NCBI RefSeq assembly: GCF_016741775.1
Contig: NZ_JAERRK010000002.1
Location: forward strand, 248,001 to 312,000
DNA: 64,000 bases
Source of the DNA: Streptomyces actinomycinicus
GTDB taxonomy: Bacteria > Actinomycetota > Actinomycetes > Streptomycetales > Streptomycetaceae
Direction of reading: 5' to 3'
Shown: in pieces, positions 29,398-37,700 of the stretch
Position numbering within the stretch: position 1 is the first letter of the stretch
Layout: every line of letters starts with the position of its first letter
Notes under the pieces: model-generated
What the model was told of the DNA's origin: nothing
The model's database searches: none
What the model saw: the letters and a program-made list of their open reading frames with translations, nothing else
Made by a program: the position numbers and the translations under genes

Positions 29398-29467
29398 AGC
29401 GCCGGGCAGGCCTTGCACCTGCATCTCCCCGCAGGAAGCGGGGCGTCTTTCCTTGGACCACCAACGC
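29398..29467 (-). tRNA. tRNA-Gly(UCC)-like gene, possibly non-proteinogenic
   Basis: The minus strand folds into a full cloverleaf. Acceptor GCGTTGG (29467-29461) pairs with CCGGCGC (29405-29399, two G-U pairs); D arm GTC/GAC with AAGG in the loop; anticodon arm CCCCG-CTTCCTG-CGGGG with anticodon TCC; 4-base variable loop; T arm GCAGG-TGCAAGG-CCTGC. T8, A14, G18, G19, A21, T33, G53, T54, C56, A58 and C61 are kept. Glycine identity elements G1:C72, C2:G71, G3:C70, C35, C36 and T73 are all present. Oddities: GTGC instead of GTTC at 53-56, T37-G38 in the anticodon loop and a total of only 70 bases. CCA is not encoded. Either a tRNA-like RNA with a special role or a decaying copy; I favour the former because its promoter and terminator are intact. 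Confidence 0.6.
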
Positions 29468-29506
29468 ATCACTGGCGCCGGTTTCCCGGCGGCCGGTGCG
29501 TGATCA

Positions 29507-29533
29507 ACTATAGCGCACCGGCGCCGGGTCACA
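29507..29533 (-). promoter_or_regulatory. Promoter of the tRNA-Gly-like gene
   Basis: On the minus strand TATAGT (29507-29512) with TGTGAC (29528-29533) 15 bases upstream. Start would be near 29500, giving a leader of about 33 bases that folds as a CGCCGG-GAAA-CCGGCG hairpin before the cloverleaf. It lies between the mdh stop and the tRNA-like gene. Confidence 0.5.
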
Positions 29534-29543
29534 CCACGTCAGA

Positions 29544-30623
<1,080 letters not shown>

Positions 30624-30687
30624 CTATCGCGCATCCGGCATGCGAGACGTCCGGGGCCCTGTGGCTCACCCCACAAGGCGATCAACC

Positions 30688-30832
30688 GGTCGTACCGCCC
30701 GGGGGAGACGCCGGTCGTACCGCCCGGGGACCGGCCCGGGCGTACCGCTTCGGGGGCGGCCGCGCGTACCGCTCGATGCCGGCCGGGCGTACCGCTCGGG
30801 GCCGGCCGGGAGTACCACTTCGGGGGCGGCCG
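30688..30832. repeat. Degenerate tandem repeat, about 24 bp x 6
   Basis: Six imperfect units of about 22-25 bp, each containing CGTACCGC or a one-base variant followed by a GGGG/GGCC run. They lie between mdh and the XRE-DUF2690 gene. Role unknown; not a CRISPR, since units abut without unique spacers. Confidence 0.75.
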
Positions 30833-31009
30833 GTCGAAGCACCCGGGAGGGGCGTCGGGACGGAAAGGCGGCCGTCCGTCCGGGAGAGGTGGGACGGGGA
30901 CGGCCGCCGGTGGGGGCCGGTGTACCGGACTCCCGTGGGGGTACCGTTCGCGTGCCCGGGATCCGGCGGGCCATGCGTCCTGGGCCGGAATTTCCCCCTC
31001 CCGTGTTTC

Positions 31010-31080
31010 CGGGCGCCGTGCTCGCGGGCGCCGTGCTCGCGGGCGCCGTGTTCGCGGGCGCGTGGTCGCGGGCGCCGTGT
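31010..31080. repeat. 15-bp tandem repeat, about 4.5 copies
   Basis: Copies of CGGGCGCCGTGCTCG, the first two perfect and the later ones with one or more changes. It lies about 25 bp from the 3' end of the XRE-DUF2690 gene. Confidence 0.8.
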
Positions 31081-31104
31081 TTCTGCCTGTTGCGTTCCCG
31101 CGTG

Positions 31105-32688
31105 CTAGCTCGTGCAGCCCGTCCGTCCCGAGGCGAGGGTGGCGCAGGCCCTGGCGTCGGCCGGGTCCCGCACGGCGACCATCGGGGTGTAGCCGATGGT
31201 GTCCCCGGCCGAGGTGATGTCGCCGGAATGCCGGGTCTTGCCCGCGGTGACCCGCACGGTGTCACCGGGACCGCCCCCGGTGATCCGGCCCCAGGCCGCG
31301 CCGCACGTTCTGCTGTAGCGGACCTCCAGGACGGTGGTGCCGAGGGTGACGGACTTGGCGGTGGTCACCAGATCGCCGCTGCACCCCATGGCCTCGGCGT
31401 CCTTGCCGGTGCAGGCGGAGCCGCTGCACTTGACGCCCGGGGGCAGGCTCATCCGGCTGTGGGCCGACGGGGAGGGCGACTTGGCGGCGCCCGCGTTCTT
31501 GTGGCCGTCGCCGTTGCGGTGGGTGAAGAAAAAGACGCCGGCGATGAGGACGAGCACGCCGAAGAGGCCCGCGAAGAACATGGTCACCTGCTGCCGGCGC
31601 GCGGACCAGCGGGGCGCCGGAGCCGGCTGCGGGTCCGCGGGGGGCGCGCCGTGGGGGCCGGCCGGGGTGCTTTGCGGCATACGACTGGAAGGGATGCCCG
31701 CGGTGCCGTTCGGCGCGCCGACGGATCCGGCCGGGGGGCCCGCGGCCCCGGAAGGGGCGCCTGGTCCGGCCGGGGTGCCCGCCCCCCATGGGGCGCCTGC
31801 ACGTCCGGCCGGGGTGACACCGGACCCGGAAGGGGTGTCTGCACGTCCGGCCGGGGTGACACCGGACCCGGAAGGGGTGTCTGCACGTCCGGCCGGGGTG
31901 ACGGTGGCATTCGCCGCCGTGCTGCCCGGGCCGGTCGCTGCCGCGGGGCCGTCCGGGCGGGTCGGGGTGCGGGTGCCCGGCCGGGCGCTGGCCCGGGACG
32001 GGCCCCGGTACCCGGCGAGCCCCCACGAGTTCTTGACGGCCGGTGCGTCGTCGCCGTCCGCCGGGCCGCCCGCGGCGTCCTCACGGGCGTCCGCGTCCTC
32101 GGGTGCCGGCTGCGCGGGGATCGTCGGCGAGACACCCGCGGGACCGGCGATCCCCGGCACCGCGGCGCCACCCGCCGCCTTGCCGGCGCCCTTGCCGGCG
32201 CCCTTGCCCGCGTCCCTGTGGCCGGGCGCGCCGCCGGCCGTCCCGGCGGTCCTCGTCCCGGACGAGCGCCCCGACGACCCGGACGAGTCACCCGACGGCC
32301 CGCCGGCCTCGTCCGCGGCCGGTCCCCCGGCGGGCTCGGTCGTCGTTCCGAGGTCTCCGAGCGCCGCGCGGGCCTCGGCGATCCGCATCGCCTCCATGGT
32401 GCTGTCGTGCCGCATCTCCGCCCGGCTCCAGGCGCGTTCGGCCAGCTCCCAAAGGGTGACCAGGTGGACGGAGTGGTTGCCGGTGGCCTCGGCGAGCGCG
32501 ATGACCGCTCCCTTGGGCGCGAGGAGCCGGCCGTCCAGGTACCGCTCCCAGGACGTCCTGCTGTACCCCGTGCGGTCGGCCAGGACCGCGACGCTCAGGC
32601 CGCTGCGGTCCAGGAGCCGCCGCAGTTGCCCGGTGAACTCCTTGATCTGCGGGTCCAGATCCTCCGGCAAGGCTTTCCAACGAGGCAT
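31105..32688 (-). CDS. XRE-like HTH protein with Pro/Gly-rich linker, one TM helix and DUF2690 domain
   Basis: A 527-residue protein. Residues 1-90 are a Streptomyces-type helix-turn-helix (FTGQLRRLLDRSGLSVAVLADRTGYSRTSWERYLDG). About 110-365 is a disordered Gly/Pro/Ala linker with a 42-bp DNA repeat (VTPAGRADTPSGSG twice). A membrane helix at about 369-390 (MFFAGLFGVLVLIAGVFFF) is followed by a DUF2690 domain with its cysteine pattern (VKCSGSACTGKDAEAMGCSG). So a cytoplasmic DNA-binding head is tied to an outside domain. ATG at 32686-32688, with GGGGGAAGG just before. The frame runs on upstream without a stop, but that part is the relic of other genes. Confidence 0.88.
   Translation of the reverse strand: MPRWKALPEDLDPQIKEFTGQLRRLLDRSGLSVAVLADRTGYSRTSWERYLDGRLLAPKGAVIALAEATGNHSVHLVTLWELAERAWSRAEMRHDSTMEAMRIAEARAALGDLGTTTEPAGGPAADEAGGPSGDSSGSSGRSSGTRTAGTAGGAPGHRDAGKGAGKGAGKAAGGAAVPGIAGPAGVSPTIPAQPAPEDADAREDAAGGPADGDDAPAVKNSWGLAGYRGPSRASARPGTRTPTRPDGPAAATGPGSTAANATVTPAGRADTPSGSGVTPAGRADTPSGSGVTPAGRAGAPWGAGTPAGPGAPSGAAGPPAGSVGAPNGTAGIPSSRMPQSTPAGPHGAPPADPQPAPAPRWSARRQQVTMFFAGLFGVLVLIAGVFFFTHRNGDGHKNAGAAKSPSPSAHSRMSLPPGVKCSGSACTGKDAEAMGCSGDLVTTAKSVTLGTTVLEVRYSRTCGAAWGRITGGGPGDTVRVTAGKTRHSGDITSAGDTIGYTPMVAVRDPADARACATLASGRTGCTS
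31799..31902. repeat. In-gene 42-bp tandem repeat (2.5 copies)
   Basis: Units 31799-31840 and 31841-31882 are identical and a partial third follows to 31902. Each encodes VTPAGRADTPSGSG in the linker of the XRE-DUF2690 protein, so the linker length can change by 14 residues per unit. Confidence 0.88.
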
Positions 32689-32855
32689 GCCTTCCCCCTC
32701 TTCCCACCGGTCGTGCTGTCGATCTCGCGCTCGGCCCCCCGGTCCGGTCCGCGTTCCGGTACCCGTCCTGGCCACCCTCAGGGATGCGCTGACCAAGGAT
32801 CCCAGTTCCCGGGGCCGAACGCACGCGAGCGTCGCCCCCGTACCGGTGCGTGCGG

Positions 32856-33120
32856 TCAGCCGCCCGGGGTCACCAGCCCCGTCTCGTACGCCGGCACCAC
32901 CGCCTGTGCCCGGCTGCCCAGGTCGAGCTTGGTCATCGTGCGGTCGAGGTGGGTCTGCACGGTGGCCTCGCTGATGTAGAGGCGGTCGGCGATCTCCGGG
33001 TTGGACAGGCTGCGGGCGGTGAGTTGCGCGGGCGTCGAGTTCCGGCCAGCCCTGCGCGCTCGACTCCTGCCCCAGCAGGACGGCCACCACGGCCATGGCC
33101 ACCGCGATCAGCGCGTCCAC
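32856..33120 (-). pseudogene. Relic of a two-component system: sensor-kinase N-terminus joined to a LuxR-type regulator C-terminus
   Basis: From 33120 one frame reads VDALIAVAMAVVAVLLGQESSAQGWPELDARA, like the first membrane helix of a Streptomyces sensor kinase. From about 33025 a different frame reads SLSNPEIADRLYISEATVQTH and continues LDRTMTKLDLGSRAQAVVPAYETGLVTPGG to a stop at 32856, the last about 55 residues of a NarL-type response regulator. Everything between (kinase catalytic part, receiver domain) is missing and the frames differ, as after a deletion of about 1.5 kb. No ribosome site was found. This is a broken kinase-regulator pair. Confidence 0.72.
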
Positions 33121-33362
33121 GGCGATCGGGCGGGGGGCCTCGGTCGCATCGCCGCAGGGTGACGCGCCTGCCCCGGAGCGGAGTCAACCCGGCGCGGCAC
33201 CACGGAAGTTGCAGAGGTACGGCGGCTACCGCCCAGGGTGGCACGGCAGTTCGGCCCGGGGTGGGAGGCGGTGCGTGGCCGGCGGCCGTAGCGTCGGGGA
33301 CGGGGATACGGCGGTGGCCCGCGTCCCCGGGGGAGGCGCGGGCCACCTGCCGTATCCGTGCG

Positions 33363-33836
33363 CTACTTGGCGAGCGTGAAGTGCAGGAAGTCCTTCAGGA
33401 ACGGGATCTGCAGCCACGGTTTGGGCTGGACCATCATCGCCAGCAGGACGATCGCCAGCCCGAGGATGCCGTAGGTGGCGATGTCCGTGAAGCGGGAGCG
33501 GACGGCGAGCATGCCGACGCTCGGCAGCGCCCAGCGTATGACCGCGCCGGCCAGCAGGGCGGCGCCGATCAGCAGGGTGCCGACGCGGAACGCGTCGAGC
33601 GCGGTCAGCAGCAGGCCGAGCGCGACCGTCGACAGCACGACGAGCAGGGGCCACTGGCGGGCGGGTGCCGGGGCGTCGCCGGGCGCGGCCCGGCCGCCGC
33701 CCTCGGGGCGTGCGGTGTCCTTGGTGAACAGCGGGAAGCGGCGGGTGACGCGGCGCGGGCGCCCCTGCGAGTCGGGGGCGCTGATCGCGTCGCGCACGGT
33801 CGGTTCCGTGTGCCCGCGGGCGTCGTCAGCCGGCAC
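33363..33836 (-). CDS. DUF3017 membrane protein
   Basis: A 157-residue membrane protein with the DUF3017 layout: about 60 polar residues, then three helices (about 62-80, 83-103 and 118-137) and a short tail ending [11 protein letters not shown]. The GTG at 33834-33836 overlaps the folD stop by 11 bases and has GGAG upstream, so it is translated with folD. DUF3017 downstream of folD is a usual Streptomyces order. Function unknown. Confidence 0.88.
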   Translation of the reverse strand: MPADDARGHTEPTVRDAISAPDSQGRPRRVTRRFPLFTKDTARPEGGGRAAPGDAPAPARQWPLLVVLSTVALGLLLTALDAFRVGTLLIGAALLAGAVIRWALPSVGMLAVRSRFTDIATYGILGLAIVLLAMMVQPKPWLQIPFLKDFLHFTLAK

Positions 33837-34680
33837 TGCGCTCCGCCGCCTCGACCACGTTGACCAGCAGCTGGGCCCGGGTCATCGGGCCGACCCCGCC
33901 GGGGTTGGGAGAGATCCAGCCGGCCACCTCGGTCACGTCCGGGTGGACGTCGCCGACGATCTTGCCCTCGGCGTTGCGGGAGACACCGACGTCCAGGACG
34001 GCCGCGCCCGGCTTGACGTCCTCGGCGCCGATCAGGTGCGGGGAGCCGGCCGCCGCGACGATGATGTCGGCGCGCTTGAGGTGGGCCGAGAGGTCACGGG
34101 TGCCGGTGTGGCACTGGGTGACGGTGGCGTTCTCGCTGCGCCGGGTGAGCAGCAGCGGCATGGGGCGGCCGATGGTGACACCGCGGCCGACGACCACGAC
34201 CTCGGCGCCCTTGATCTCCACGCCGTGCGCGCGCAGCAGGCTGAGGATGCCGTTGGGGGTGCAGGGCAGCGGGGCCGGCTCGTTCAGCACCAGGCGGCCG
34301 AGGTTCATCGGGTGCAGGCCGTCGGCGTCCTTGGCCGGGTCCATCAGTTCCAGGATGCGGTTCTCGTCGATGCCCTTGGGCAGCGGCAGCTGAACGATGT
34401 AGCCGGTGCAGGCCGGGTCCTCGTTCAGCTCGCGGACGACCGCCTCGATCTCCTCCTGGGTGGCCGTCGCCGGCAGCTCGCGCTGGATGGAGGCGATGCC
34501 CACCTGGGCACAGTCGCGGTGCTTGCCGGCGACGTACTTCTGGCTGCCGGGGTCGTCCCCGACCAGGATCGTGCCGAGGCCGGGCGTGACGCCCTTCTCC
34601 TTCAGCGCCGCCACGCGGGCGGTCAGATCGGACTTGATCGCGGCTGCGGTGGCCTTGCCATCGAGAATCTGGGCGGTCAT
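33826..34680 (-). CDS. folD: Bifunctional methylenetetrahydrofolate dehydrogenase/methenyltetrahydrofolate cyclohydrolase
   Basis: A 284-residue FolD. It interconverts 5,10-methylene-THF and 10-formyl-THF, the donor used by PurN and PurH, whose genes are in this window. Motifs: [18 protein letters not shown] (substrate/Lys region), [22 protein letters not shown], and the NADP motif [17 protein letters not shown]. Length is standard (about 280-290). The ATG at 34678-34680 is chosen; an in-frame ATG 9 bases earlier is possible. No pfl riboswitch is seen in its leader. Confidence 0.96.
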   Translation of the reverse strand: MTAQILDGKATAAAIKSDLTARVAALKEKGVTPGLGTILVGDDPGSQKYVAGKHRDCAQVGIASIQRELPATATQEEIEAVVRELNEDPACTGYIVQLPLPKGIDENRILELMDPAKDADGLHPMNLGRLVLNEPAPLPCTPNGILSLLRAHGVEIKGAEVVVVGRGVTIGRPMPLLLTRRSENATVTQCHTGTRDLSAHLKRADIIVAAAGSPHLIGAEDVKPGAAVLDVGVSRNAEGKIVGDVHPDVTEVAGWISPNPGGVGPMTRAQLLVNVVEAAERSAG

Positions 34681-34922
34681 GGGTCCCATCCTCGCGGATG
34701 ACCGGGTCCCGGTTCCAATCCGGGTGTCACGGCATGATCAGTGATGTTGCACTTGCACAACACCTTGGGCCTCCGGCTGGACAAGTAAGAGCGTGTTAAA
34801 GAACGATGAGCACCACAGTGCCGCGGGCAGTGCCGGGGGGACGGACCGCATCTGTAGAACTCTCCTCCGAACCGTGCCGCGCGTCGTCCCCGCACTTGAG
34901 CAAACGACGGAGGAAGACCGCC

Positions 34923-35546
34923 ATGAGCTTTGGCGACCCGAACAACCCCTACGGCCCTCCGCAGGGCCAGCAGCCCACGGCGGCTCCCGGCTACGGCCAC
35001 CCGCAGCCGCCCGGGGTTCCGCCGCAGGGCTACGGCTACCCACAGCAGCCGGCCTACCCCGGTTACCCGGGCGGCAACGCGATCGCTCAGACGATGCCCG
35101 GCCTGGTGACCACCGCGCGGGTCCTGCTCTACATCGTGGCCGCCGCACAGATCCTCATCGGCATCTTCGCCCTGCTCGGCGCCGCGACGCTCAACGACGC
35201 GTCCAACGCGAGCGAGGACACCTTCGGCAGCAACGGCTTCGCCGACCTCGGGCACGACGGTGCCGGCATCATCTTCGTCGTCGCGCTGCTCTTCCTCGGG
35301 CTCGCCGCGCTGTCGATCACGCTGGGTGTGAAGTTCTCCAAGGGCGGCCAGGGCATCCGCATCACGACCATGGTCTACGGCCTTCTGGGGGCTCTCTTCG
35401 GCGTCCTGATCCTCATCAACTCCGCCAACATCGGCTCCAGCGCCGGTCTGGTGTGGGCCCTCATGTGGATCGGCTTCGGCGGCGTGATGGCCGCGGCGAT
35501 GATCGTCTCGTCCGGTGCGGCCTGGTTCAACCGCCCGCGCTACTGA
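34923..35546 (+). CDS. Membrane protein with Pro/Gly/Tyr-rich N-terminus
   Basis: A 207-residue protein. The first about 55 residues are a low-complexity PQGYGYP/GQQP-type cytoplasmic segment, then four helices (about 64-85, 113-133, 143-163 and 173-194). GGAGG lies 9 bases before the ATG, so this start is preferred over the in-frame ATG at 34806. Proteins of this sort are common in Streptomyces and have no assigned role. Direct TTGCAC repeats at about 34745-34760 lie in the upstream gap. Confidence 0.82.
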   Translation: MSFGDPNNPYGPPQGQQPTAAPGYGHPQPPGVPPQGYGYPQQPAYPGYPGGNAIAQTMPGLVTTARVLLYIVAAAQILIGIFALLGAATLNDASNASEDTFGSNGFADLGHDGAGIIFVVALLFLGLAALSITLGVKFSKGGQGIRITTMVYGLLGALFGVLILINSANIGSSAGLVWALMWIGFGGVMAAAMIVSSGAAWFNRPRY

Positions 35547-35845
35547 GCACCACCACCGACCACCCCCCGGCTGCGCCCCTCTCTCGACAGAGGAGCGCAG
35601 CCCGGTCGGCTTCTCCCGTAACGATGCGTCACCGTGCCATCGACCGATGATCACAGGCCAGCCTTGGCTGATAACTCACCGCAATCACCTGGTCACTTGA
35701 CGCACATGACTGGCCAATGGTTGGCTCCTCCCGCCATCACCTTGACCAAGAGATGGCCTACGGCTGATGACCAACGGCCGTGGAGCAGGACTGGGGAGCC
35801 TACGCCCAATGCGGACCTCCCCCGGCAAAAACGGGAGACTCACAC
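35547..35845. other. Gap of about 300 bp with lower G+C than the surroundings
   Basis: No gene is seen. The stretch 35630-35800 is AT-richer than its neighbours (for example TGATCACAGGCC and GATAACTCACCGC) and contains two TTGAC boxes, TTGACG near 35697 and TTGACC near 35742, that could be -35 elements for the secreted-protein gene that follows; matching -10 elements are weak. Confidence 0.4.
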
Positions 35846-36823
35846 TTGAACACCTCATCGCGACGCAGGGTCCGCAACGGCATTCTGGCCGGGACGTCCA
35901 TACTCACCGCGGTCGCCATGCTTTCCGTCGCATCGCCCGCCCTGGCCGACACAGAGGGCAACACGGCTGCGCAGGCCGCCGCCTCAGTGGTGGAACGAGC
36001 CACCGGCACCGGTGACCTGGCTCCGTCGAGCGCCGCGCCGGAAAGCGCGGCCCGCGCCGTCACCAGCTCCGAGTCGAGCGCCGTGACAGTCACCGCGCCC
36101 ACTGATTCGAGCGGTTACGTGGAGTCCACCGCAGCCGACGGCACCTCTCTCCGTCTCCACCTGCCCGAGACCCGGAAGGTCACCGGCGTCAAGGCCGGTG
36201 CGGGCACCGTCGTCTACGCGAACGCGGCCCGGTCGACCGACATCGCGGTGCAGCCGATCGCGGACGGCGGAGCACGCGCCCTCGTCGCGCTCAAGGACAG
36301 CACCGCTCCGGGCGAGTACCGCTTCGACCTGGACCTGCCTTCCGGCACCGAACTCATCGCGGACGGCCAGGGCGGGTACCTGATCACCAAGGAGGGGAGC
36401 CAGGGCGCGACCGTACTGGGTTCCATAGCCGCGCCCTGGGCGAAGGACGCCGACGGAAAGGCGGTCCCGACCGCCTACCGGATCGAGGGCCGTTCGATCG
36501 TGCAGACGGTGACGACCACCGACAGCACGGCCTTCCCCGTGGTCGCCGACCCGACGGTCAGCTACGGCTGGAACATCTACATCAAGTTCAACAAGAACGA
36601 GGTCAAGCGCCTCAACAACAAGGTGCAGTACGCCGACTCCGCGGTAGTGCTTTGTGGTCTGCTCATCAACCCGGTGGCCGCTGTCGGCTGCGCCGGGATC
36701 AGCGGCGCGGTCATCAAGAGGATCCAGCGCGTGTGGCAGTACGCCGCAGACCACAAGCGCTGCGTGGAACTCTCGATCACGTACACCGGTTTCTTCAACG
36801 ACATCAAGCACTACAAGTGCTGA
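35846..36823 (+). CDS. Secreted protein of unknown function, TTG start
   Basis: A 325-residue exported protein. The TTG start has GGGAG 7 bases upstream and gives a twin-basic N-terminus (NTSSRRRVRNG) with a signal ending ASPALA near residue 34. The middle is a Ser/Thr/Ala-rich beta region (SLRLHLPETRKVTGVKAGAG, FDLDLPSGTELIADGQGG). The C-terminal about 90 residues (from WNIYIKFNKNEVKRLNNK) are Lys/Asn-rich with cysteines (VLCGLL, VGCAGI, KRCVEL, HYKC) and a hydrophobic stretch, unlike the rest. Base composition is lower in G+C than neighbours, which could mean recent transfer. I do not recognise a family. Confidence 0.75.
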   Translation: MNTSSRRRVRNGILAGTSILTAVAMLSVASPALADTEGNTAAQAAASVVERATGTGDLAPSSAAPESAARAVTSSESSAVTVTAPTDSSGYVESTAADGTSLRLHLPETRKVTGVKAGAGTVVYANAARSTDIAVQPIADGGARALVALKDSTAPGEYRFDLDLPSGTELIADGQGGYLITKEGSQGATVLGSIAAPWAKDADGKAVPTAYRIEGRSIVQTVTTTDSTAFPVVADPTVSYGWNIYIKFNKNEVKRLNNKVQYADSAVVLCGLLINPVAAVGCAGISGAVIKRIQRVWQYAADHKRCVELSITYTGFFNDIKHYKC

Positions 36824-36978
36824 GGCCCGCCTCGGCTGCACCGGATCCTTCGCGGCCCGACCCGCACCGCCCACGGTACTGAGCCGGCAACTCACCGTAT
36901 CTCTCAGGGCCGTGTGCCGTCCGCCCGGACGGGACACGGCCCGGTGTGTTTTCGGGGGCGGATCTGGGTGGGGCGGAT

Positions 36979-37040
36979 CACCGGTCAGGTCACCGGTACT
37001 GGCCGGTCACCGGTACTGGTCGGTCACCGGTCGCACCGGT
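36979..37040. repeat. Cluster of five ACCGGT boxes in short tandem repeats
   Basis: Five palindromic ACCGGT hexamers within about 62 bp, in units of the GGTCACCGGTACTGG type. It lies between the secreted-protein gene and the 3' end of the response-regulator gene, so it could also act as an end hairpin. Role unknown. Confidence 0.75.
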
Positions 37041-37055
37041 CGCCGCACCCGTCAC

Positions 37056-37700
37056 TCACTGGTCCAAGTACGCCAGCACCGCGAGGACGCGGCGGTTGTC
37101 GCCGTCCGTCGGGACGAGGCCCAGCTTGGTGAAGATGTTGCCGATGTGTTTGGCGACGGCCTTCTCGGTGACGAACAGGGCCTGGGCGATACCGGCGTTG
37201 GAGCGGCCCTGGGCGACGAGCTCCAGCACCTCGCGTTCGCGTCCGGAGAGACTGCCGACGGACTCGTCGCGCTCCTTGCGGACCAGCAGCCGGGAGACGA
37301 CCTCAGGGTCCATGACCGTGCCGCCCGCGGCCACCCGCGCGATGGAGTCCAGGAACTGGGCGCCGTCGGTGACGCGGTCCTTGAGCATGTAGCCGACGCC
37401 CCGGCCACCGCCGGCGAGCAGCTCACGGGCGTAGAGGGGTTCGACGTACTGGGAGAGCAGGAGGACCGGCAGGTCCGGGTTCTCGCGGCGCGCGGCCAGG
37501 ACGGCGCGCAGGCCCTCGTCGGTGAAGCCCGGCGGGAGCCGGACGTCGACGACGGCGACGTCCGGCTGTTCCCGGTCCAGCGCTTCACGCAGCCCGGTGC
37601 CGTTGTCCACGGCCGCCACCACGTCGTGGCCGTAGGCCCCGAGCAGCCGGATCAGCCCGTCTCTCAGGAGGAAGTGGTCTTCGGCGAGGACAATGCGCAC
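37056..37700 (-). CDS. NarL/FixJ-type response regulator
   Basis: A 214-residue response regulator. Receiver domain 1-120 with acidic pair ED at 7-8, phospho-acceptor Asp52 (VVDVRLPPG) and Lys in MLKDRV; LuxR-type DNA-binding domain at about 150-205 (LSGREREVLELVAQGRSNAGIAQALFVTEKAVAKHIGNIFTKL). The gene overlaps the kinase gene by 37 bases and is co-transcribed after it, so the kinase is its partner. Target genes unknown. Confidence 0.95.
   Translation of the reverse strand: MRIVLAEDHFLLRDGLIRLLGAYGHDVVAAVDNGTGLREALDREQPDVAVVDVRLPPGFTDEGLRAVLAARRENPDLPVLLLSQYVEPLYARELLAGGGRGVGYMLKDRVTDGAQFLDSIARVAAGGTVMDPEVVSRLLVRKERDESVGSLSGREREVLELVAQGRSNAGIAQALFVTEKAVAKHIGNIFTKLGLVPTDGDNRRVLAVLAYLDQ

Noticed and set aside
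30688..30832. CRISPR array
   Set aside because: Units abut with no unique spacers and are degenerate; no cas genes. Same for the arrays at 39303 and 57696.
31105..33120. Single 671-residue gene from 33120 to 31105
   Set aside because: The frame is open by chance: the first part is a kinase relic, the middle is non-coding, and the XRE-DUF2690 gene has its own ATG and ribosome site at 32688.
34806..34922. Longer start for the 207-residue membrane protein
   Set aside because: The in-frame extension is Arg/Ser/Pro-rich and lacks a ribosome site; GGAGG precedes the ATG at 34923.
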